A model generated the notes under the pieces. That model ran no database searches, was not told the origin of the DNA, and worked only from the letters and a program-made list of their open reading frames with translations. Shown here one piece after another: positions 34,929 through 45,828 of a stretch of 64,000 nt of DNA (position 1 is the stretch's first letter; every line of letters starts with the position of its first letter). This stretch comes from Leptospira bouyouniensis. Lineage in GTDB: Bacteria; Spirochaetota; Leptospiria; Leptospirales; Leptospiraceae. The translations under genes and the position numbers were made by a program. The stretch is from contig NZ_RQFT01000003.1 of NCBI RefSeq assembly GCF_004769525.1, positions 186,001 to 250,000 on the forward strand, written 5' to 3'.

Positions 34929-36197
34929 TTAATCTCTGTAATCAATAACCAATCGAAATCCAGCTCGTCTATCTTCACTCAAGTTAGGAATGCCACCATA
35001 GGACCTTGCACTTGCCGTTGCATTTTTCGCTGAGTCAGAATAAGAACCACCTCTCACAACTTTATAAATTTTCCCAAAGGAAAAGTTTTTGATATGATGA
35101 CCAGGATATAATTGGTAATCACTGGAAGTCCATTCGGGCGCATTCCCACACATTCCAAGGGCACCATATGGACTTGCACCTTCTGTGGCAAGTTCCATTA
35201 CCGATTGAGTTTTTCCTAGTTTTGATTCTCTTGTATTACAGTAAAGTGAGTCGTACTCATCACCAAACGGATATTTGGTTGCTGTGATTTGGTATCCTAA
35301 GGTTTCGTCACGATTTGTGTACTCAACCACACCTGGGCCCCTTGCCGCTTTTTCCCATTCCCATTCGGAGGGAATACGTTTACCTGCCCAAGCCGCATAT
35401 CGTTCGACTTCGCGGTAGGTGAGATGGACCACGGGATGGTCACCTTCTCCTTCAGGGTATCTTCCTCCAATCCAGTGAGGAGGTGCTTTTGTATTCGTTT
35501 GTTTTAGAAAGAAATCATATTCAGCATTTGTTACTTCATACTTATCAATGTAAAAGGATGGGATCTCTTTGAGATTGGAAGCTTTTGGTTCTAAAAAGTA
35601 TGGATTAAAACTATCAGAGGAGGGATCTGTCCCCTGACCGTATAAAAATAAACCTCTGGATACAAGAACCATTTCCTTTCTATCTTTGGGATGGAAAACG
35701 GTTTTACGAGGAGATGTGTACCTTCCTTTAAAAAAGGCATCTGGTTCAGTAAAAAAATCTTCTTCTACATAACTCGAAATATAAGCATCTGTTGTAATTT
35801 CTTTCATTTTGGAAGTAGGGTCTGGCTTATAATCTCCAACTAACACAACTTCAATGAATTGGTTGTTTTTATTGATATTTTTTTCTTCCCAGATGGTATC
35901 TCTAACAATAAGAAGTCCTTGTTTGAGTTGTGTGAGTTTTTGGTAGACTGGAAACTCTTTTGTTTCGCTAAAAAGTGATTTTAATTCAGAAATTGAATAC
36001 TTAGATATCTTTTGATTTCGAAAAATCCGGACTTTAATCCAAAGTCTATTTTTGTATACACCAACTACTTCCCCTTTCCAGAGTTGGACTTTCTTTTTAG
36101 TCGTGGCGAAAGGTGATTCTTCCGACGTTTCCTCTTCTGAAACTAGGGGTGTGAACAAAAACCCCAAAACGAATAGAATCATTAGTAATTTTTTCAT
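34929..36197 (-). CDS. Exported SUMF1/formylglycine-generating-enzyme domain protein
   Basis: 422 residues with a signal peptide (KKLLMILFVLGFLF). The C-terminal 240 residues form a SUMF1 domain: DKYEVTNAEYDFFL, IPSEWEWEKAARG, EWTSSDYQ, VRGGSYSD and RAGFRLV. These domains in bacteria are often non-catalytic folds; the two cysteines of true FGE are not evident. N-terminal about 150 residues are beta-rich, unassigned. The start could be 36197 or, less likely, 36215. Divergent from the ACT gene. Confidence 0.82.
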   Translation of the reverse strand: MKKLLMILFVLGFLFTPLVSEEETSEESPFATTKKKVQLWKGEVVGVYKNRLWIKVRIFRNQKISKYSISELKSLFSETKEFPVYQKLTQLKQGLLIVRDTIWEEKNINKNNQFIEVVLVGDYKPDPTSKMKEITTDAYISSYVEEDFFTEPDAFFKGRYTSPRKTVFHPKDRKEMVLVSRGLFLYGQGTDPSSDSFNPYFLEPKASNLKEIPSFYIDKYEVTNAEYDFFLKQTNTKAPPHWIGGRYPEGEGDHPVVHLTYREVERYAAWAGKRIPSEWEWEKAARGPGVVEYTNRDETLGYQITATKYPFGDEYDSLYCNTRESKLGKTQSVMELATEGASPYGALGMCGNAPEWTSSDYQLYPGHHIKNFSFGKIYKVVRGGSYSDSAKNATASARSYGGIPNLSEDRRAGFRLVIDYRD

Positions 36198-36291
36198 ACT
36201 GTCTTTTATGATCATCGGCCGATTCCCCTGAAACCTTTTGATTGAAATTTCCTGCACATCTATACAATCAGTGGGAAAAGGAAATGCACAA

Positions 36292-36903
36292 TTGATTGAG
36301 TTTCAATACAAACGGGAAAAAGAAAATATCCTCATTTCCTTAAAAACGGATTCCACTCAAATTGGAACCTTTCATAGGATCGCAACCATCATATATGCGT
36401 TAAAAATGGACATTCTTTCAGGTGAACTAAGCACAGTGATTGAACAAGGAAATGAATATACAATCGATTCGTTTATTTTGCAAGCAGACGGTGCTGACAC
36501 AACGAAAGTGGCATTCCAATTAGGAATGATGATGGATTCAGTATTCTCTAAAAATGCAAAATTTGAAGAGATTCTCGAAAAATTACAGATCCAAGAACCA
36601 GCTGTTGCCACTTTTTTTAAAGAAACTCCCGAGTTTATATTCAGCGACCTTCCAGATAAAAACCAAACTTGTTTGTACTTAGAAAGTAGCGCGGGTAGAG
36701 GTTTGTTGTATTATGTTTCGAGAATTCTAATGCAAAACCAAATCAACATCCTAAGTGCTACAATTGAAACTGATATGGAGACGGGAAGAGCGAAGGATAG
36801 TTTTTACTTAACAGATGGTTCGGGGCAGATGTTCGCCTCTTCTGACCTTGCTCTCAAAATCAGAAAAGAAATCCTTGCCCCGATCCAATCAAATTCTCGT
36901 TAG
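36292..36903 (+). CDS. ACT-domain protein
   Basis: 203-residue cytoplasmic protein with two ACT-like modules. The first has ISLKTDSTQIGTFHRIATII, the second has LYLESSAGRGLLYYVSRIL, both with the glycine/phenyl turn of the ACT fold. Spacing and sequence recall the C-terminal ACT pair of GlnD, without the nucleotidyltransferase. Likely binds an amino acid or glutamine-like ligand. I favour TTG at 36292, after AAGGA; a TTG at 36238 is an upstream alternative. Function unknown. Confidence 0.75.
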   Translation: MIEFQYKREKENILISLKTDSTQIGTFHRIATIIYALKMDILSGELSTVIEQGNEYTIDSFILQADGADTTKVAFQLGMMMDSVFSKNAKFEEILEKLQIQEPAVATFFKETPEFIFSDLPDKNQTCLYLESSAGRGLLYYVSRILMQNQINILSATIETDMETGRAKDSFYLTDGSGQMFASSDLALKIRKEILAPIQSNSR

Positions 36904-36906
36904 AGA

Positions 36907-37563
36907 TTAGTTTTTACAAAGAACCTTAAGGGAAGTTGCTTTGTCGACTTTAGGTGCTTTTCCATTGGAAAAACGATACGCCAAACCAGATTTTTTGTCC
37001 ACTTCAGTTTTTGTCCAAAACTTGTCTTCGCTTGTTTTGATTTCATTTGGAGCAGTCGCTGCAAATTTCACCAAATCATCTTTAGAAGGAACCACTCCAC
37101 CAACTGATTTACAGTATGCAGCAGCTTCTGCGAATTTTTTAGAAGCAATTTTGTCAGTGAGGAAACCAGCAGCTGTTACTTCTTTAGGAGCCTCTTCTAC
37201 TTTTTTCTCTGCTGCCTCTGCGACAGGTTTTGTTTGTGCATCTGCTGGAACTTTCGAAGTTTCCGTTTGTGCAGCTGCAGGAGCTTTTGGTTTAAGGTAT
37301 TTGACATACCCGAGGTATCCGATTGCGAGAATTCCCGCTAACACTAAAAATAGATACACTCCATTTCCAGATTCCTTTGTTCCATGAGAAGAACCTTCTG
37401 AATGGGAAACAGGAGATTGTAGGGAAGCTTGTGCTGTTTCGTCATTTCTGAAAAGCGAAGCACTCTCATTTCTTGTAGATTGTTTCTTAACCGTATTTGT
37501 TTTCTTGGCCGCTTTTTTAACAGCCTTCTTCTTAGCGGCAGATGATGATTTTTTCGTTGCCAT
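36907..37563 (-). CDS. Membrane protein with lysine-rich tail (unknown)
   Basis: 218 residues; not recognised. The N-terminus is a Lys/Ala/Ser-rich tail (about residues 4-28) resembling histone H1 or DNA-binding tails. A transmembrane helix at about 69-90 (VYLFLVLAGILAIGYLGYV) is followed by an Ala/Lys/Glu-rich linker and a C-terminal domain with two cysteines. The tail would face the cytoplasm (positive-inside). The ATG at 37563 follows AAGGA; TATAAT lies upstream at 37595-37600 (minus strand), a possible -10. A cell-envelope/nucleoid link is speculation. Confidence 0.7.
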   Translation of the reverse strand: MATKKSSSAAKKKAVKKAAKKTNTVKKQSTRNESASLFRNDETAQASLQSPVSHSEGSSHGTKESGNGVYLFLVLAGILAIGYLGYVKYLKPKAPAAAQTETSKVPADAQTKPVAEAAEKKVEEAPKEVTAAGFLTDKIASKKFAEAAAYCKSVGGVVPSKDDLVKFAATAPNEIKTSEDKFWTKTEVDKKSGLAYRFSNGKAPKVDKATSLKVLCKN

Positions 37564-37707
37564 AATGATAATCCTTATTGCCGAGACAATTCTAATTATA
37601 GTTATCACATAAATTCAGAAAAAGCTGAAGAACTTCTTCTCAATTTTGTTTTTTTTTAAAATTTTTTTAAGTGTGTTTCCGTTTCTCCTAAGAAATCGTG
37701 ATCCTAG

Positions 37708-38991
37708 ATGAAAGAAGTTCGCATTGGTCTATTGGGTGCCGGAGTAGTCGGCACAAGTCTACTCCAACTCTTGGACAAAAACCGAGAAAAAATCCAACGT
37801 CATTATGGAATCAACTTACAACTAACAACCATTGCCACCCGGAGCCCGGGAAAACTCCAAGGAAAAACGAACGTCCCTGTGACTGAAGATGTCCTTTCTG
37901 TTACAAAACGTTCGGATGTTGATATGATTGTTGAATTGATAGGCGGAACAGACACCGCCTATCGTGCTGTTCTATCAGCCATTGAACAGGGTAAAACAGT
38001 GATTACAGCAAACAAGGCATTGTTATCCGAAAAAGGACCTGAACTTTATGCACTTGCTGAAAAAACAGGAGCCGAAATTGGATATGAGGCTGCAGTAGCA
38101 GGATCTATCCCAATCATTCGTACTTTACGAGATGGCCTCGCCTCCTGTGAATTTGAAGTGATCTGTGGGATTCTAAATGGAACCACCAATTTTATTTTAT
38201 CCAAGATGGAACAAGAATCTTGGGACTATGCCACTGCTTTAAAGAAAGCCCAAGAACTTGGGTTTGCAGAAGCTGATCCAACTTTTGATGTCGAAGGCAT
38301 CGATGCCGGACATAAAATCAGTTTGCTTGCGAGCCTTGCTTTTCGCGAATCTGTCTCTTTCCAAACCGTTTCGGTCAAAGGAATTTCCGAATTACAATCC
38401 ATGGACATTCAAGCAGCACTCTCCCTTGGTTACCGTATCAAACTCTTAGGAATCTCTAAACGAAGTTCGGCGGGTATTTTAACAAAGGTTCACCCTACGC
38501 TTGTTCCACTCGACCACCCACTTGCCAATGTGATGAACGAATCAAATGCTGTTTTTTATAAAACCAAAGAAGCGGATTCAGGAATGGTGACCGGAAAAGG
38601 TGCTGGTGGAATGCCAACCGCAAGTGCCGTACTTTCAGATATCATTTACTATGCAGCAAGACTTGGTAGCAAAGACATCGCAAAAGAAAACAATCTTTTC
38701 CCGGAAGGCAAACGTTTCCCAGAACCAGAGAATTTAGTTCGGTATTACCTTCGTTTCTCAACAGTAGACAAACCTGGAGTCCTTGCAGAAATTTCACAAG
38801 TCCTTGGTCGTCATAATATTTCGATTGCTTCCGTCCAACAAAAGGAATCCACTTCAGAGCCTGTTTCTGTGATAGTTGTCACTCATGCAGCAACCGAAGG
38901 TGAATTCCAAAATTCTTTACTGGAAATCGATACTATGAAAAACATCATCAAACAAAAAACTGTGGCGATTCGGTTATTGGAGAACTTATAA
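37708..38991 (+). CDS. hom: Homoserine dehydrogenase
   Basis: Reduces aspartate semialdehyde to homoserine for threonine and methionine. 427 residues: N-terminal nucleotide fold IGLLGAGVVGTSL, substrate domain GIDAGHKISLLASLAF, and a C-terminal ACT domain (LRFSTVDKPGVLAEISQVLG) that usually binds threonine for feedback control. The STAS gene follows after 5 bases. Confidence 0.97.
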   Translation: MKEVRIGLLGAGVVGTSLLQLLDKNREKIQRHYGINLQLTTIATRSPGKLQGKTNVPVTEDVLSVTKRSDVDMIVELIGGTDTAYRAVLSAIEQGKTVITANKALLSEKGPELYALAEKTGAEIGYEAAVAGSIPIIRTLRDGLASCEFEVICGILNGTTNFILSKMEQESWDYATALKKAQELGFAEADPTFDVEGIDAGHKISLLASLAFRESVSFQTVSVKGISELQSMDIQAALSLGYRIKLLGISKRSSAGILTKVHPTLVPLDHPLANVMNESNAVFYKTKEADSGMVTGKGAGGMPTASAVLSDIIYYAARLGSKDIAKENNLFPEGKRFPEPENLVRYYLRFSTVDKPGVLAEISQVLGRHNISIASVQQKESTSEPVSVIVVTHAATEGEFQNSLLEIDTMKNIIKQKTVAIRLLENL

Positions 38992-38996
38992 ATTCA

Positions 38997-39368
38997 ATGG
39001 CAAAATTTACCTTCCCTTCGTTATCGATTGAAACAGAATCAATTCAAATCAAAGAGGAAGTTGTGCAGGTGGTATCCTTTGTGGGTCAGATCACCAATAC
39101 AAACGCATATGAAATCAACCGGAGTATTTCTTCGGTGTTTGAAGATGGAATCTACCAAATTATTTTGGACCTAAGTAAATTGGAATACATCAATAGCATT
39201 GGTGTCGCTACACTCATTGGAATTATCAAAACAGTAGAAAATCAGAATGGAAAAATTCGTATCGGTGGTTTAAACCACTTTTTAGAAAACGTAATCCAAT
39301 TGATGGACTTACCCAAAAAAGTAAATATCCATCATACTAAACAAGATGCGATCCTTAACTGGTCGTAA
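38997..39368 (+). CDS. STAS-domain anti-sigma factor antagonist
   Basis: 123 residues; STAS fold with N-S-I-G (66-69; Ser67 as candidate phosphoserine). Antagonist of RsbW-type anti-sigma kinases by family. Adjacent to hom by 5 bases, without obvious functional link. Its 3' end overlaps hflX by 14 bases on the other strand. Confidence 0.88.
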   Translation: MAKFTFPSLSIETESIQIKEEVVQVVSFVGQITNTNAYEINRSISSVFEDGIYQIILDLSKLEYINSIGVATLIGIIKTVENQNGKIRIGGLNHFLENVIQLMDLPKKVNIHHTKQDAILNWS

Positions 39369-41013
39369 CTTCTAGTTGTTTTTGTTCCTTTTTTTTCCAA
39401 ATTTCATATTCGATCAAATCTAAGATGCGAGAAAGGCCTTCTCTCGTTACAGCTGACACAAGTAATGAACCATTTTTTTGTAAGTTCTCGTGTGTTTCCG
39501 CATCCAATCCATCAGCTTTATTAAACACCACCATTCTTGGTATTTCGTTCAACTGAAGTGAATTAAGAATCGTATCAACCGCATCCATTTGTTCTGAGTA
39601 ATTTGGGTTTGTGACATCAACAACATGTAATAATAAATCTGCATCACCTAATTCTTCTAATGTGGCTTTAAACGCTTGGGATAAATCGGGAGGCAAGTCG
39701 TGGATAAATCCTACCGTATCGGAGATGATGATTTCCCTTTCTTCGGGAAATCGAATCCTTCTCGTTGTTGGGTCCAAAGTAGCAAATAGTTTGTCTTCAG
39801 CTATGACTGTGGAATTTGTTAAGGCATTGAGTAATGTTGATTTCCCTGCATTGGTATAACCCACAATCCCCACAATTGGAATTTCGTTACGAGAACGAGA
39901 TTTCCGGTTCAGTTCCCGTCTTCGTTTGAGATCTTTTAATTCATTTTCTAAACGATTGATTTTTTCCTCAACACGCCGATTTCCAATTTCTAATTTGGTT
40001 TCCCCAGGTCCTCTACCTCCAATACCACCTGTTAAGCGACTCATATTATCATCTAATTCGGACAATCGGTTTTTAAGGTATTTCAGCTGAGCAAGTTCTA
40101 CTTGTAATTTTCCATCTCTCGATTTTGCATTTTTGGAAAAAATATCTAAAATGAGCTGAGTTCGATCAATGATTTTGAGATCACTGGCATCAGAAATTTT
40201 TTTGGCTTGGGAAGGAGTGAGTTCCAAATCAAAAATCAGATGTTCGATGTCTTTGTGAACTGAGGTTAATATGATTTCTTGGAGTTTTCCTTTTCCTACA
40301 ACTGTTCGCGGATCTGGATCTCTTTTTTGTACATAAGTATCGACAACATGAATCCCTGCAGTCCGACAAAGCTCTTTTAATTCATCCATGGAATGTTCAG
40401 GAGATCGTTTCATCTTTCTCACGTCATACACTCCCACAAGGAAAGCTCTGTTTTCTTTTTGTGATTCTTTGAGGTTTGATGTTTTTTTAGAGAATTCGGA
40501 TTCAAGTGCTTCGACTTGTTCCGAATATCCATACTTTATTTGACCAGGGTATTGTTTTGGAGATAATATCCAGGGTTCTTTTGCTTCGGGGTCTGGATTG
40601 ATATAAGCTGAAAAAAAGAATTTTGGAATCCCTTCTTTATCAACACATGCTGCAGTGATTGAATCAAAGCGATTAAGCACTAAGTCCATCAAATCTTCTT
40701 GGTTTAACGGTTGTTCTTTGAGGTGTGTATGAAATAATCTGAGCCCGCGGAGGCGTGAATGCGCAACACGGTAACGATCCAAATGTGGAATTTCGATGGA
40801 ATGGTCATTCCCAACGATGAGATGGGTGACATAACCTGTCCTTTCAATGAGAAGGCCAACTTGCCTTCCGATTTCGACAGAAATCTCTCCAACGAGCCGT
40901 GCGAGCTCCATAGAGATGATAGAATCCTCCCGAAGTCGCCTTTCTGAGAGAGATTTTAACTTTTTTAGTTGGTTTGGCTTAAGACCGGCGAGGTTGCCGC
41001 TAATTTTACTTAT
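39355..41013 (-). CDS. hflX: GTPase HflX with conserved N-terminus lacking a standard start codon
   Basis: Ribosome-associated GTPase that splits stalled 70S. G-domain with GYTNAGKST (G1), [10 protein letters not shown] (G3) and NKAD (G4), an HflX middle region ([30 protein letters not shown]) and a C-terminal tail. The first standard start is ATG 40911, giving 518 aa. Upstream of it in the same frame lie [12 protein letters not shown] and E-D-S-I-I-S, matching the conserved HflX N-terminal segment. No ATG, GTG or TTG opens this extension; ATA (41011-41013) followed by S-K-I-S-G-N fits where ATG would be expected. I extend the feature to 41013 as the likely true start. Confidence 0.85.
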   Translation of the reverse strand: MSKISGNLAGLKPNQLKKLKSLSERRLREDSIISMELARLVGEISVEIGRQVGLLIERTGYVTHLIVGNDHSIEIPHLDRYRVAHSRLRGLRLFHTHLKEQPLNQEDLMDLVLNRFDSITAACVDKEGIPKFFFSAYINPDPEAKEPWILSPKQYPGQIKYGYSEQVEALESEFSKKTSNLKESQKENRAFLVGVYDVRKMKRSPEHSMDELKELCRTAGIHVVDTYVQKRDPDPRTVVGKGKLQEIILTSVHKDIEHLIFDLELTPSQAKKISDASDLKIIDRTQLILDIFSKNAKSRDGKLQVELAQLKYLKNRLSELDDNMSRLTGGIGGRGPGETKLEIGNRRVEEKINRLENELKDLKRRRELNRKSRSRNEIPIVGIVGYTNAGKSTLLNALTNSTVIAEDKLFATLDPTTRRIRFPEEREIIISDTVGFIHDLPPDLSQAFKATLEELGDADLLLHVVDVTNPNYSEQMDAVDTILNSLQLNEIPRMVVFNKADGLDAETHENLQKNGSLLVSAVTREGLSRILDLIEYEIWKKKEQKQLEVTTS

Positions 41014-41054
41014 AGTACGTATCCGATATTCAAAGTATGGAAGTAGGCTATCAT

Positions 41055-42926
41055 ATGTTTCAAAAGGGTCAAGACATAATTTGGAAAGGAAGTTTGTGGG
41101 TGGTCCTTATCCTCCTTGTAAGTTGTTCTACTTCAAAACCTTTTCAATTAACAGATGTTTCACCTAAGTATCGTGAATACCAAGGTAGTGATTTAGATCC
41201 TCATAAAACGAAAGATGTTATTATCCCTGTAACAAAAAATCGAAAGTATGATTCGTTTATCGAAGAGGCTCATCGAACGATAGCCTTACTAGAATTTGGT
41301 GAAAATATTGCCTTACGTGCTGATAGTAAAAAGACAGTTGGGGATCCTGTTGAAAAAGAAATGCAAGCGGCAGCTTATTTAGAAGAGGATTTACCTGCTG
41401 TCATCACTCGCCTCCCTGAACTCATCCAAATTAACCAATCACTCATCGATAGTACACCTAATGATTTTGATGGTCCATCAATTGGACGTGTAACTTATGA
41501 GTTGGGAAATATTTTGGAATCATTACGCCAATACAGTCCAAAAGCGATTGGAATCCAAAATGCAATTCGTAATCTACGATCAGATTCCAGTAATTACAAC
41601 CAAGGTCGTGATATCGCTTCGCCAGATACAAAACCAGAAGAAGCTGATCCAGTATTAATCAGTAACGATGATAATACTCCAAAGAAACCAGAGAAAATAG
41701 TAAAAAAAGAAGAACAAACTAATAAAATATCGATTAAAAGATTAAATCGCAAAACAAAAGTTACTGGAAAAGCAACAGAACAAATCAATGAAATGGTAAA
41801 AAAGGAAGAGGAAGAAGTCCTCTCCGATGAAGAGAAAAAAGACAAAGAATATACAGAACAAATCAGAAATGGACTCGTTCAAGTCTTTCGTTGGGAATAC
41901 TATCGAAAGCCTAAATATTTAGAGAAAATTTTAGCAACTCATCCAATTCCAAGAGTACGTTCAGCAGCAGCCCTTGCTCTTGGAAGATTGAAAGCTGGCC
42001 GAGTTACTTTACAGACAGCGATCGATAAAGATGGTTACCAAGTAAGACCAGCTGCTTATAAAGCTCTTTCTGATATAGGAGACAAACGTTCGCTATCATA
42101 TTTTATTGCAGGAACCAAAGCGGAAGATCCTGAAGTGATTGCTGTGAGTTTTGAAGGGCTTGGTAAAACCAAAGACCCAGCTGGAAGAGAGCTCATTTTA
42201 ACGCAAGGGATAGCTTCTGAATACGTCGTAATAGTTTCTGGTTCTTTAAGAGGTCTCGCTTATCATAAATTAGATGCGGACGTTGAAATTTTTTCTAAAT
42301 TTTTGAAATCAAATGAACAAGAAATCAAAGAAGCAAGTATTGAAGCACTTGCGATCCATGGAAGTCGTGAAAGTTTACGAATTTTAGAACAAGTGGCACA
42401 AGAAGAGCCTTCTCTCACTATGATGGCAATTGATGAAATCGGTAAGAATCCATCACTGTCTGCTACATTCGCATTAATCCGATTAAATGAATCAATGACA
42501 GACGAAAAATTTACGAAACGAATTGGAGAATCCCTTTTACGAAGGAAAGCATTTGGGAAGTATGCAATCATTCTTATTGAAGATGATTATTTAAGGGCGG
42601 AACCGAATGAACGTTCGACTCCAATATCTTATATTAAGAATAAGGAAATAGGACTCATCGTATCTGAAACCAAAAAGGAATTTGCAGTCCGAATGGGTGA
42701 AGACATCGTCACAGATAAATACATCCAAATAAAAATGGAATCAACCTTACCAGGTGCAAGGAGCGCTTTTGTGACTGGTTGGGTATTTTATCCAAAAATT
42801 GATATCATAGAAGTGAAACAATTAGGAAACGATGGAAACTCAGGAAAGTATTTCCAATTAAAAAAAGGTAAACACAAAAATTTATTCAATCCTGTAGATG
42901 GAGTCAAACTCCCTAAAAAGGATTAG
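41055..42926 (+). CDS. HEAT-repeat lipoprotein
   Basis: 623 residues. A signal and lipobox V-S-C-S end the leader (about residues 12-22). A mid-region (about 170-265) is highly charged, with poly-Lys/Glu stretches. After it come HEAT-like repeats from about residue 290 ([49 protein letters not shown]). HEAT solenoids bind proteins; ligand unknown. ATG at 41055 follows AGTAGG; ATG 41037 is upstream. Divergent from hflX, with about 40 bases if hflX starts at 41013. Confidence 0.85.
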   Translation: MFQKGQDIIWKGSLWVVLILLVSCSTSKPFQLTDVSPKYREYQGSDLDPHKTKDVIIPVTKNRKYDSFIEEAHRTIALLEFGENIALRADSKKTVGDPVEKEMQAAAYLEEDLPAVITRLPELIQINQSLIDSTPNDFDGPSIGRVTYELGNILESLRQYSPKAIGIQNAIRNLRSDSSNYNQGRDIASPDTKPEEADPVLISNDDNTPKKPEKIVKKEEQTNKISIKRLNRKTKVTGKATEQINEMVKKEEEEVLSDEEKKDKEYTEQIRNGLVQVFRWEYYRKPKYLEKILATHPIPRVRSAAALALGRLKAGRVTLQTAIDKDGYQVRPAAYKALSDIGDKRSLSYFIAGTKAEDPEVIAVSFEGLGKTKDPAGRELILTQGIASEYVVIVSGSLRGLAYHKLDADVEIFSKFLKSNEQEIKEASIEALAIHGSRESLRILEQVAQEEPSLTMMAIDEIGKNPSLSATFALIRLNESMTDEKFTKRIGESLLRRKAFGKYAIILIEDDYLRAEPNERSTPISYIKNKEIGLIVSETKKEFAVRMGEDIVTDKYIQIKMESTLPGARSAFVTGWVFYPKIDIIEVKQLGNDGNSGKYFQLKKGKHKNLFNPVDGVKLPKKD

Positions 42927-43314
42927 ATTTTCCTTTAGAGAGGATGGTGGGAACCCATTCCACCATCCCTTGTTTGAGCGGAACTTTTGGAATCATCCAA
43001 TGGAGTCCACAAAACCAAGTTAAAAAATAAGACGAAAATGGCATCACTCCCCAAACATCAAAGCCAGTGGATGCGATCACCATCAAACCTTTGTAGCCTG
43101 ATTTGTAAATTTTACGCATCATCCACAAACCAGAGGTTTGTGTTTCCATTGTAACATCGGATACTATCATATCGTAGTCATTGTTTTTTGAGAAATATTC
43201 CAAACCTTGTTTGGCATCATACGCACGATCTGATGAAATTTTTTTTTGGTCAAAATATGATTTTAGATTATTCGCATAGCGATCGTTATCATCCACAATT
43301 AAAACTTTTTTCAT
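42913..43314 (-). CDS. Single-domain response regulator (atypical C-terminus)
   Basis: 133 residues. N-terminal receiver features VDDND and phospho-acceptor Asp in IVSDVTME are present, then the second half departs from the pattern: aromatic-rich [13 protein letters not shown] in place of the usual K-P-x helix. The conserved Lys may be missing. It overlaps the ABC transporter gene at ATGA and the HEAT gene's 3' end by 14 bases. Perhaps a degenerate receiver. Confidence 0.75.
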   Translation of the reverse strand: MKKVLIVDDNDRYANNLKSYFDQKKISSDRAYDAKQGLEYFSKNNDYDMIVSDVTMETQTSGLWMMRKIYKSGYKGLMVIASTGFDVWGVMPFSSYFLTWFCGLHWMIPKVPLKQGMVEWVPTILSKGKSNPF

Positions 43315-45206
43315 ATTTGGATCTCCGCATCGGCAAATTGACTATCATATAGTTTTTTATAAATACCATTTTTTTGAAGTAATGAATCATGATCCCCTTG
43401 TTCCTTGATCTCACCTTCTTCGATCACTACAATGTTTTTAATTCGCCTAACTGTCGATAATCTGTGAGCGATGATAAAGGTAGTACGGTTCTGGAATAGT
43501 CGTTCCAATGCTCGGCTCACTAGGCGCTCCGACTCGGCATCTAATGCACTCGTTGCTTCATCCAATATCATAATTTCTGCATTTCGAAGTAATGCACGTG
43601 CAATGACAAGTCTCTGCCTTTGGCCACCACTCAAGTCTAATCCACGTACCCCAATGATGGTGTCGTAACCTTTCTCCATTTTGGTAATAAAATCATGTGC
43701 ATTGGCTAACCTAGCGGCTCTCACAACTTCCTTTCTCGTAGCTGCTCCAGTACCGTAAGCGATGTTTTCAGCAATCGTTCCATGGAAGAGAAAAATTTCT
43801 TGGGTCACAATTCCAATTTTTTTTCGAAGAGACTTGAGAGAGTATTGTTTGATATCGATTCCATCAATTTTTATCATACCGGAAGTTGGATCAAAAAATC
43901 TTGGAATTAAATCCATCATTGTTGATTTTCCTGATCCACTAGTTCCCACAAATGCATAAGTTTCACCAAGTTTGATATCCAAATTGATTCCTTTCAAAAC
44001 TTCTTGGTTTGTACCTGGATATGAAAAATGAATATCTTCGAATTTAATGCCTTCGTTTATTTTTTCTAAAACGGTTTCATCACCATGTTCAATCACTTCA
44101 GGATCGCGATCGATGATTTCAAAAATGCGTTTCCCCGCTGAATTCGCCTGGGTGATTTTACCAACCATTTGAGAAAGTTGTGTGAGAGGTCGCATTAAAA
44201 ATAATAAAGTTAATAAGAATGCCATAAACTCACCCTGGGTGAATTTTCCGGAATATATAAATTTTGCACCTAATGCAAAATATCCGAGCACGACGATAGA
44301 CGATGTCAATTCTACAAGGCTTGGAGCCATCTGCAGATAAAACTGTCCTTTAAAGGTCCTTCGATATACCTTTTGGTTGATGTTATCAAATTTTTTGAGA
44401 TCTTGTGTTTCCTGGCGAAACGTACGGATAACTTTTATTCCCGAAATAAATTCTTGGATATGACCATTTAGATCTGCTATTTTTTCCTGGAACCTTGCTG
44501 TGGATGAGGATATTTTTCGAGTGAAGAGAGTAACTGGCAAAATCACAACAGGTACTGTCAAACAAGCAAGGATTAACAGTTCAGAATTTAAATAGATTAA
44601 GATAACCAAATGTGTTAATACATAAAAGAAATTAATGACTGCATCACGTAAATTACTTGATATTACTGCTGCAACAATTTCAGCATCATTGATGACACGG
44701 CTCATGATAAGCCCTGTTTTTTCTTTGTAAAAATAGGTAAGTGGAAGTTTTTGAACTTTTTGGAATAACTCTTGGCGAATGTCTCGAACTGCTTTGTAAC
44801 CAGCAGTGGCGATACAATAAACTGATAGAAGGTATGTTCCCAATTTTAAGAGATAAAGTGGAAATACCGCAATACATACTGCCCAAACCACTTCTTTAGG
44901 CTCCATATTATCAGTGTATGCATTGATTTGAAGTTTGGCAGAGATGATCAATCGTTTGATACGTTCTAGTCCATCTAAACTATCATCACCTAGTAAAACT
45001 TCCTGAACCAAAATAGTTTTTTCAGGTAATGTTAAATCTAAATGGAATCTATTGTTTTTGTCACTACCTAAGGAATCAAATAAAGGGATAAGAGCAGTGA
45101 GTGAGATACCATTGAGTACAGCTGTTAATAAAGCAAAGATCAGACCTAATACAAACCTTTGCCGATAATGAACGCTATAACTCAGTAGTCTTAAAAAATA
45201 TTTCAT
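43311..45206 (-). CDS. MsbA-like ABC exporter (permease-ATPase fusion)
   Basis: 631-residue half-transporter: six transmembrane helices in the first 350 residues, then an ATPase domain with Walker [11 protein letters not shown], signature [16 protein letters not shown], Walker [12 protein letters not shown] and the H-loop IIAHRLST. The fold class exports lipids, drugs or peptides; MsbA (lipid A flipping) is the best-known cousin. Overlaps TrpG/PabA and the receiver gene at 4 bases each, a three-gene unit. Confidence 0.93.
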   Translation of the reverse strand: MKYFLRLLSYSVHYRQRFVLGLIFALLTAVLNGISLTALIPLFDSLGSDKNNRFHLDLTLPEKTILVQEVLLGDDSLDGLERIKRLIISAKLQINAYTDNMEPKEVVWAVCIAVFPLYLLKLGTYLLSVYCIATAGYKAVRDIRQELFQKVQKLPLTYFYKEKTGLIMSRVINDAEIVAAVISSNLRDAVINFFYVLTHLVILIYLNSELLILACLTVPVVILPVTLFTRKISSSTARFQEKIADLNGHIQEFISGIKVIRTFRQETQDLKKFDNINQKVYRRTFKGQFYLQMAPSLVELTSSIVVLGYFALGAKFIYSGKFTQGEFMAFLLTLLFLMRPLTQLSQMVGKITQANSAGKRIFEIIDRDPEVIEHGDETVLEKINEGIKFEDIHFSYPGTNQEVLKGINLDIKLGETYAFVGTSGSGKSTMMDLIPRFFDPTSGMIKIDGIDIKQYSLKSLRKKIGIVTQEIFLFHGTIAENIAYGTGAATRKEVVRAARLANAHDFITKMEKGYDTIIGVRGLDLSGGQRQRLVIARALLRNAEIMILDEATSALDAESERLVSRALERLFQNRTTFIIAHRLSTVRRIKNIVVIEEGEIKEQGDHDSLLQKNGIYKKLYDSQFADAEIQI

Positions 45207-45772
45207 ATATGAACTTCCTCATAGAAGTTACGAAGTAAGGTTTCCCCAAACTCAGTTAGAATGGATTCAGGATGGAATTGTACCCCGAAGACCTTTTTCC
45301 ATTTTCTGTGACGAATTCCCATGATCACACCATCGTTTGTTTCTGCTGTCACTTCCAATTCATCTGGAAAATTAAGTTTTGAAACTGACCAAGAGTGGTA
45401 TCGGTTCGCTAAAAATTGGTTTGGAATCTTTTTGAAGATTCCTTCGCCATTATGTGAAATTTCTGAAGGCCTTCCATGATAAATATCTTTGGTTTGTTCT
45501 AATTTTGCTCCAAAGAATTCGGCAATAGTTTGGTGCCCGAGACAAATGCCTAACACAGGCAATTTTGGAAAAAGAAAGGAAAAATGAGACATGAGTAAAC
45601 CCGATGTTTTTGGTAATCCCGGACCGGGTGATAATACGACAGCTTGGTATTTTTGTATGGAATCCAAAGGTAGGTTTTCATCATTTCGCATTACTGTTGT
45701 AGGTGCGATTTTGTTGAGATATTGGTATAGAATATAGGTGAATGAATCGTAGTTATCGATGAGTAAAAACAT
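45203..45772 (-). CDS. TrpG/PabA-type glutamine amidotransferase
   Basis: 189-residue class I glutaminase subunit of anthranilate or aminodeoxychorismate synthase. [15 protein letters not shown] at the N-terminus, the oxyanion VLSPGPGLP, nucleophile Cys in [15 protein letters not shown], and the C-terminal GVQFHPESI with the catalytic His and Glu. Without TrpE or PabB adjacent the pathway is open. ATG 45772 is likely; TTG 45787 is the alternative. First gene of a unit with the ABC exporter. Confidence 0.9.
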   Translation of the reverse strand: MFLLIDNYDSFTYILYQYLNKIAPTTVMRNDENLPLDSIQKYQAVVLSPGPGLPKTSGLLMSHFSFLFPKLPVLGICLGHQTIAEFFGAKLEQTKDIYHGRPSEISHNGEGIFKKIPNQFLANRYHSWSVSKLNFPDELEVTAETNDGVIMGIRHRKWKKVFGVQFHPESILTEFGETLLRNFYEEVHI

Positions 45773-45828
45773 ACTAGGATAGGACAAGTGGAGTTTGTTT
45801 CCAAATCCACTTATCCTCGTTCCAACTT

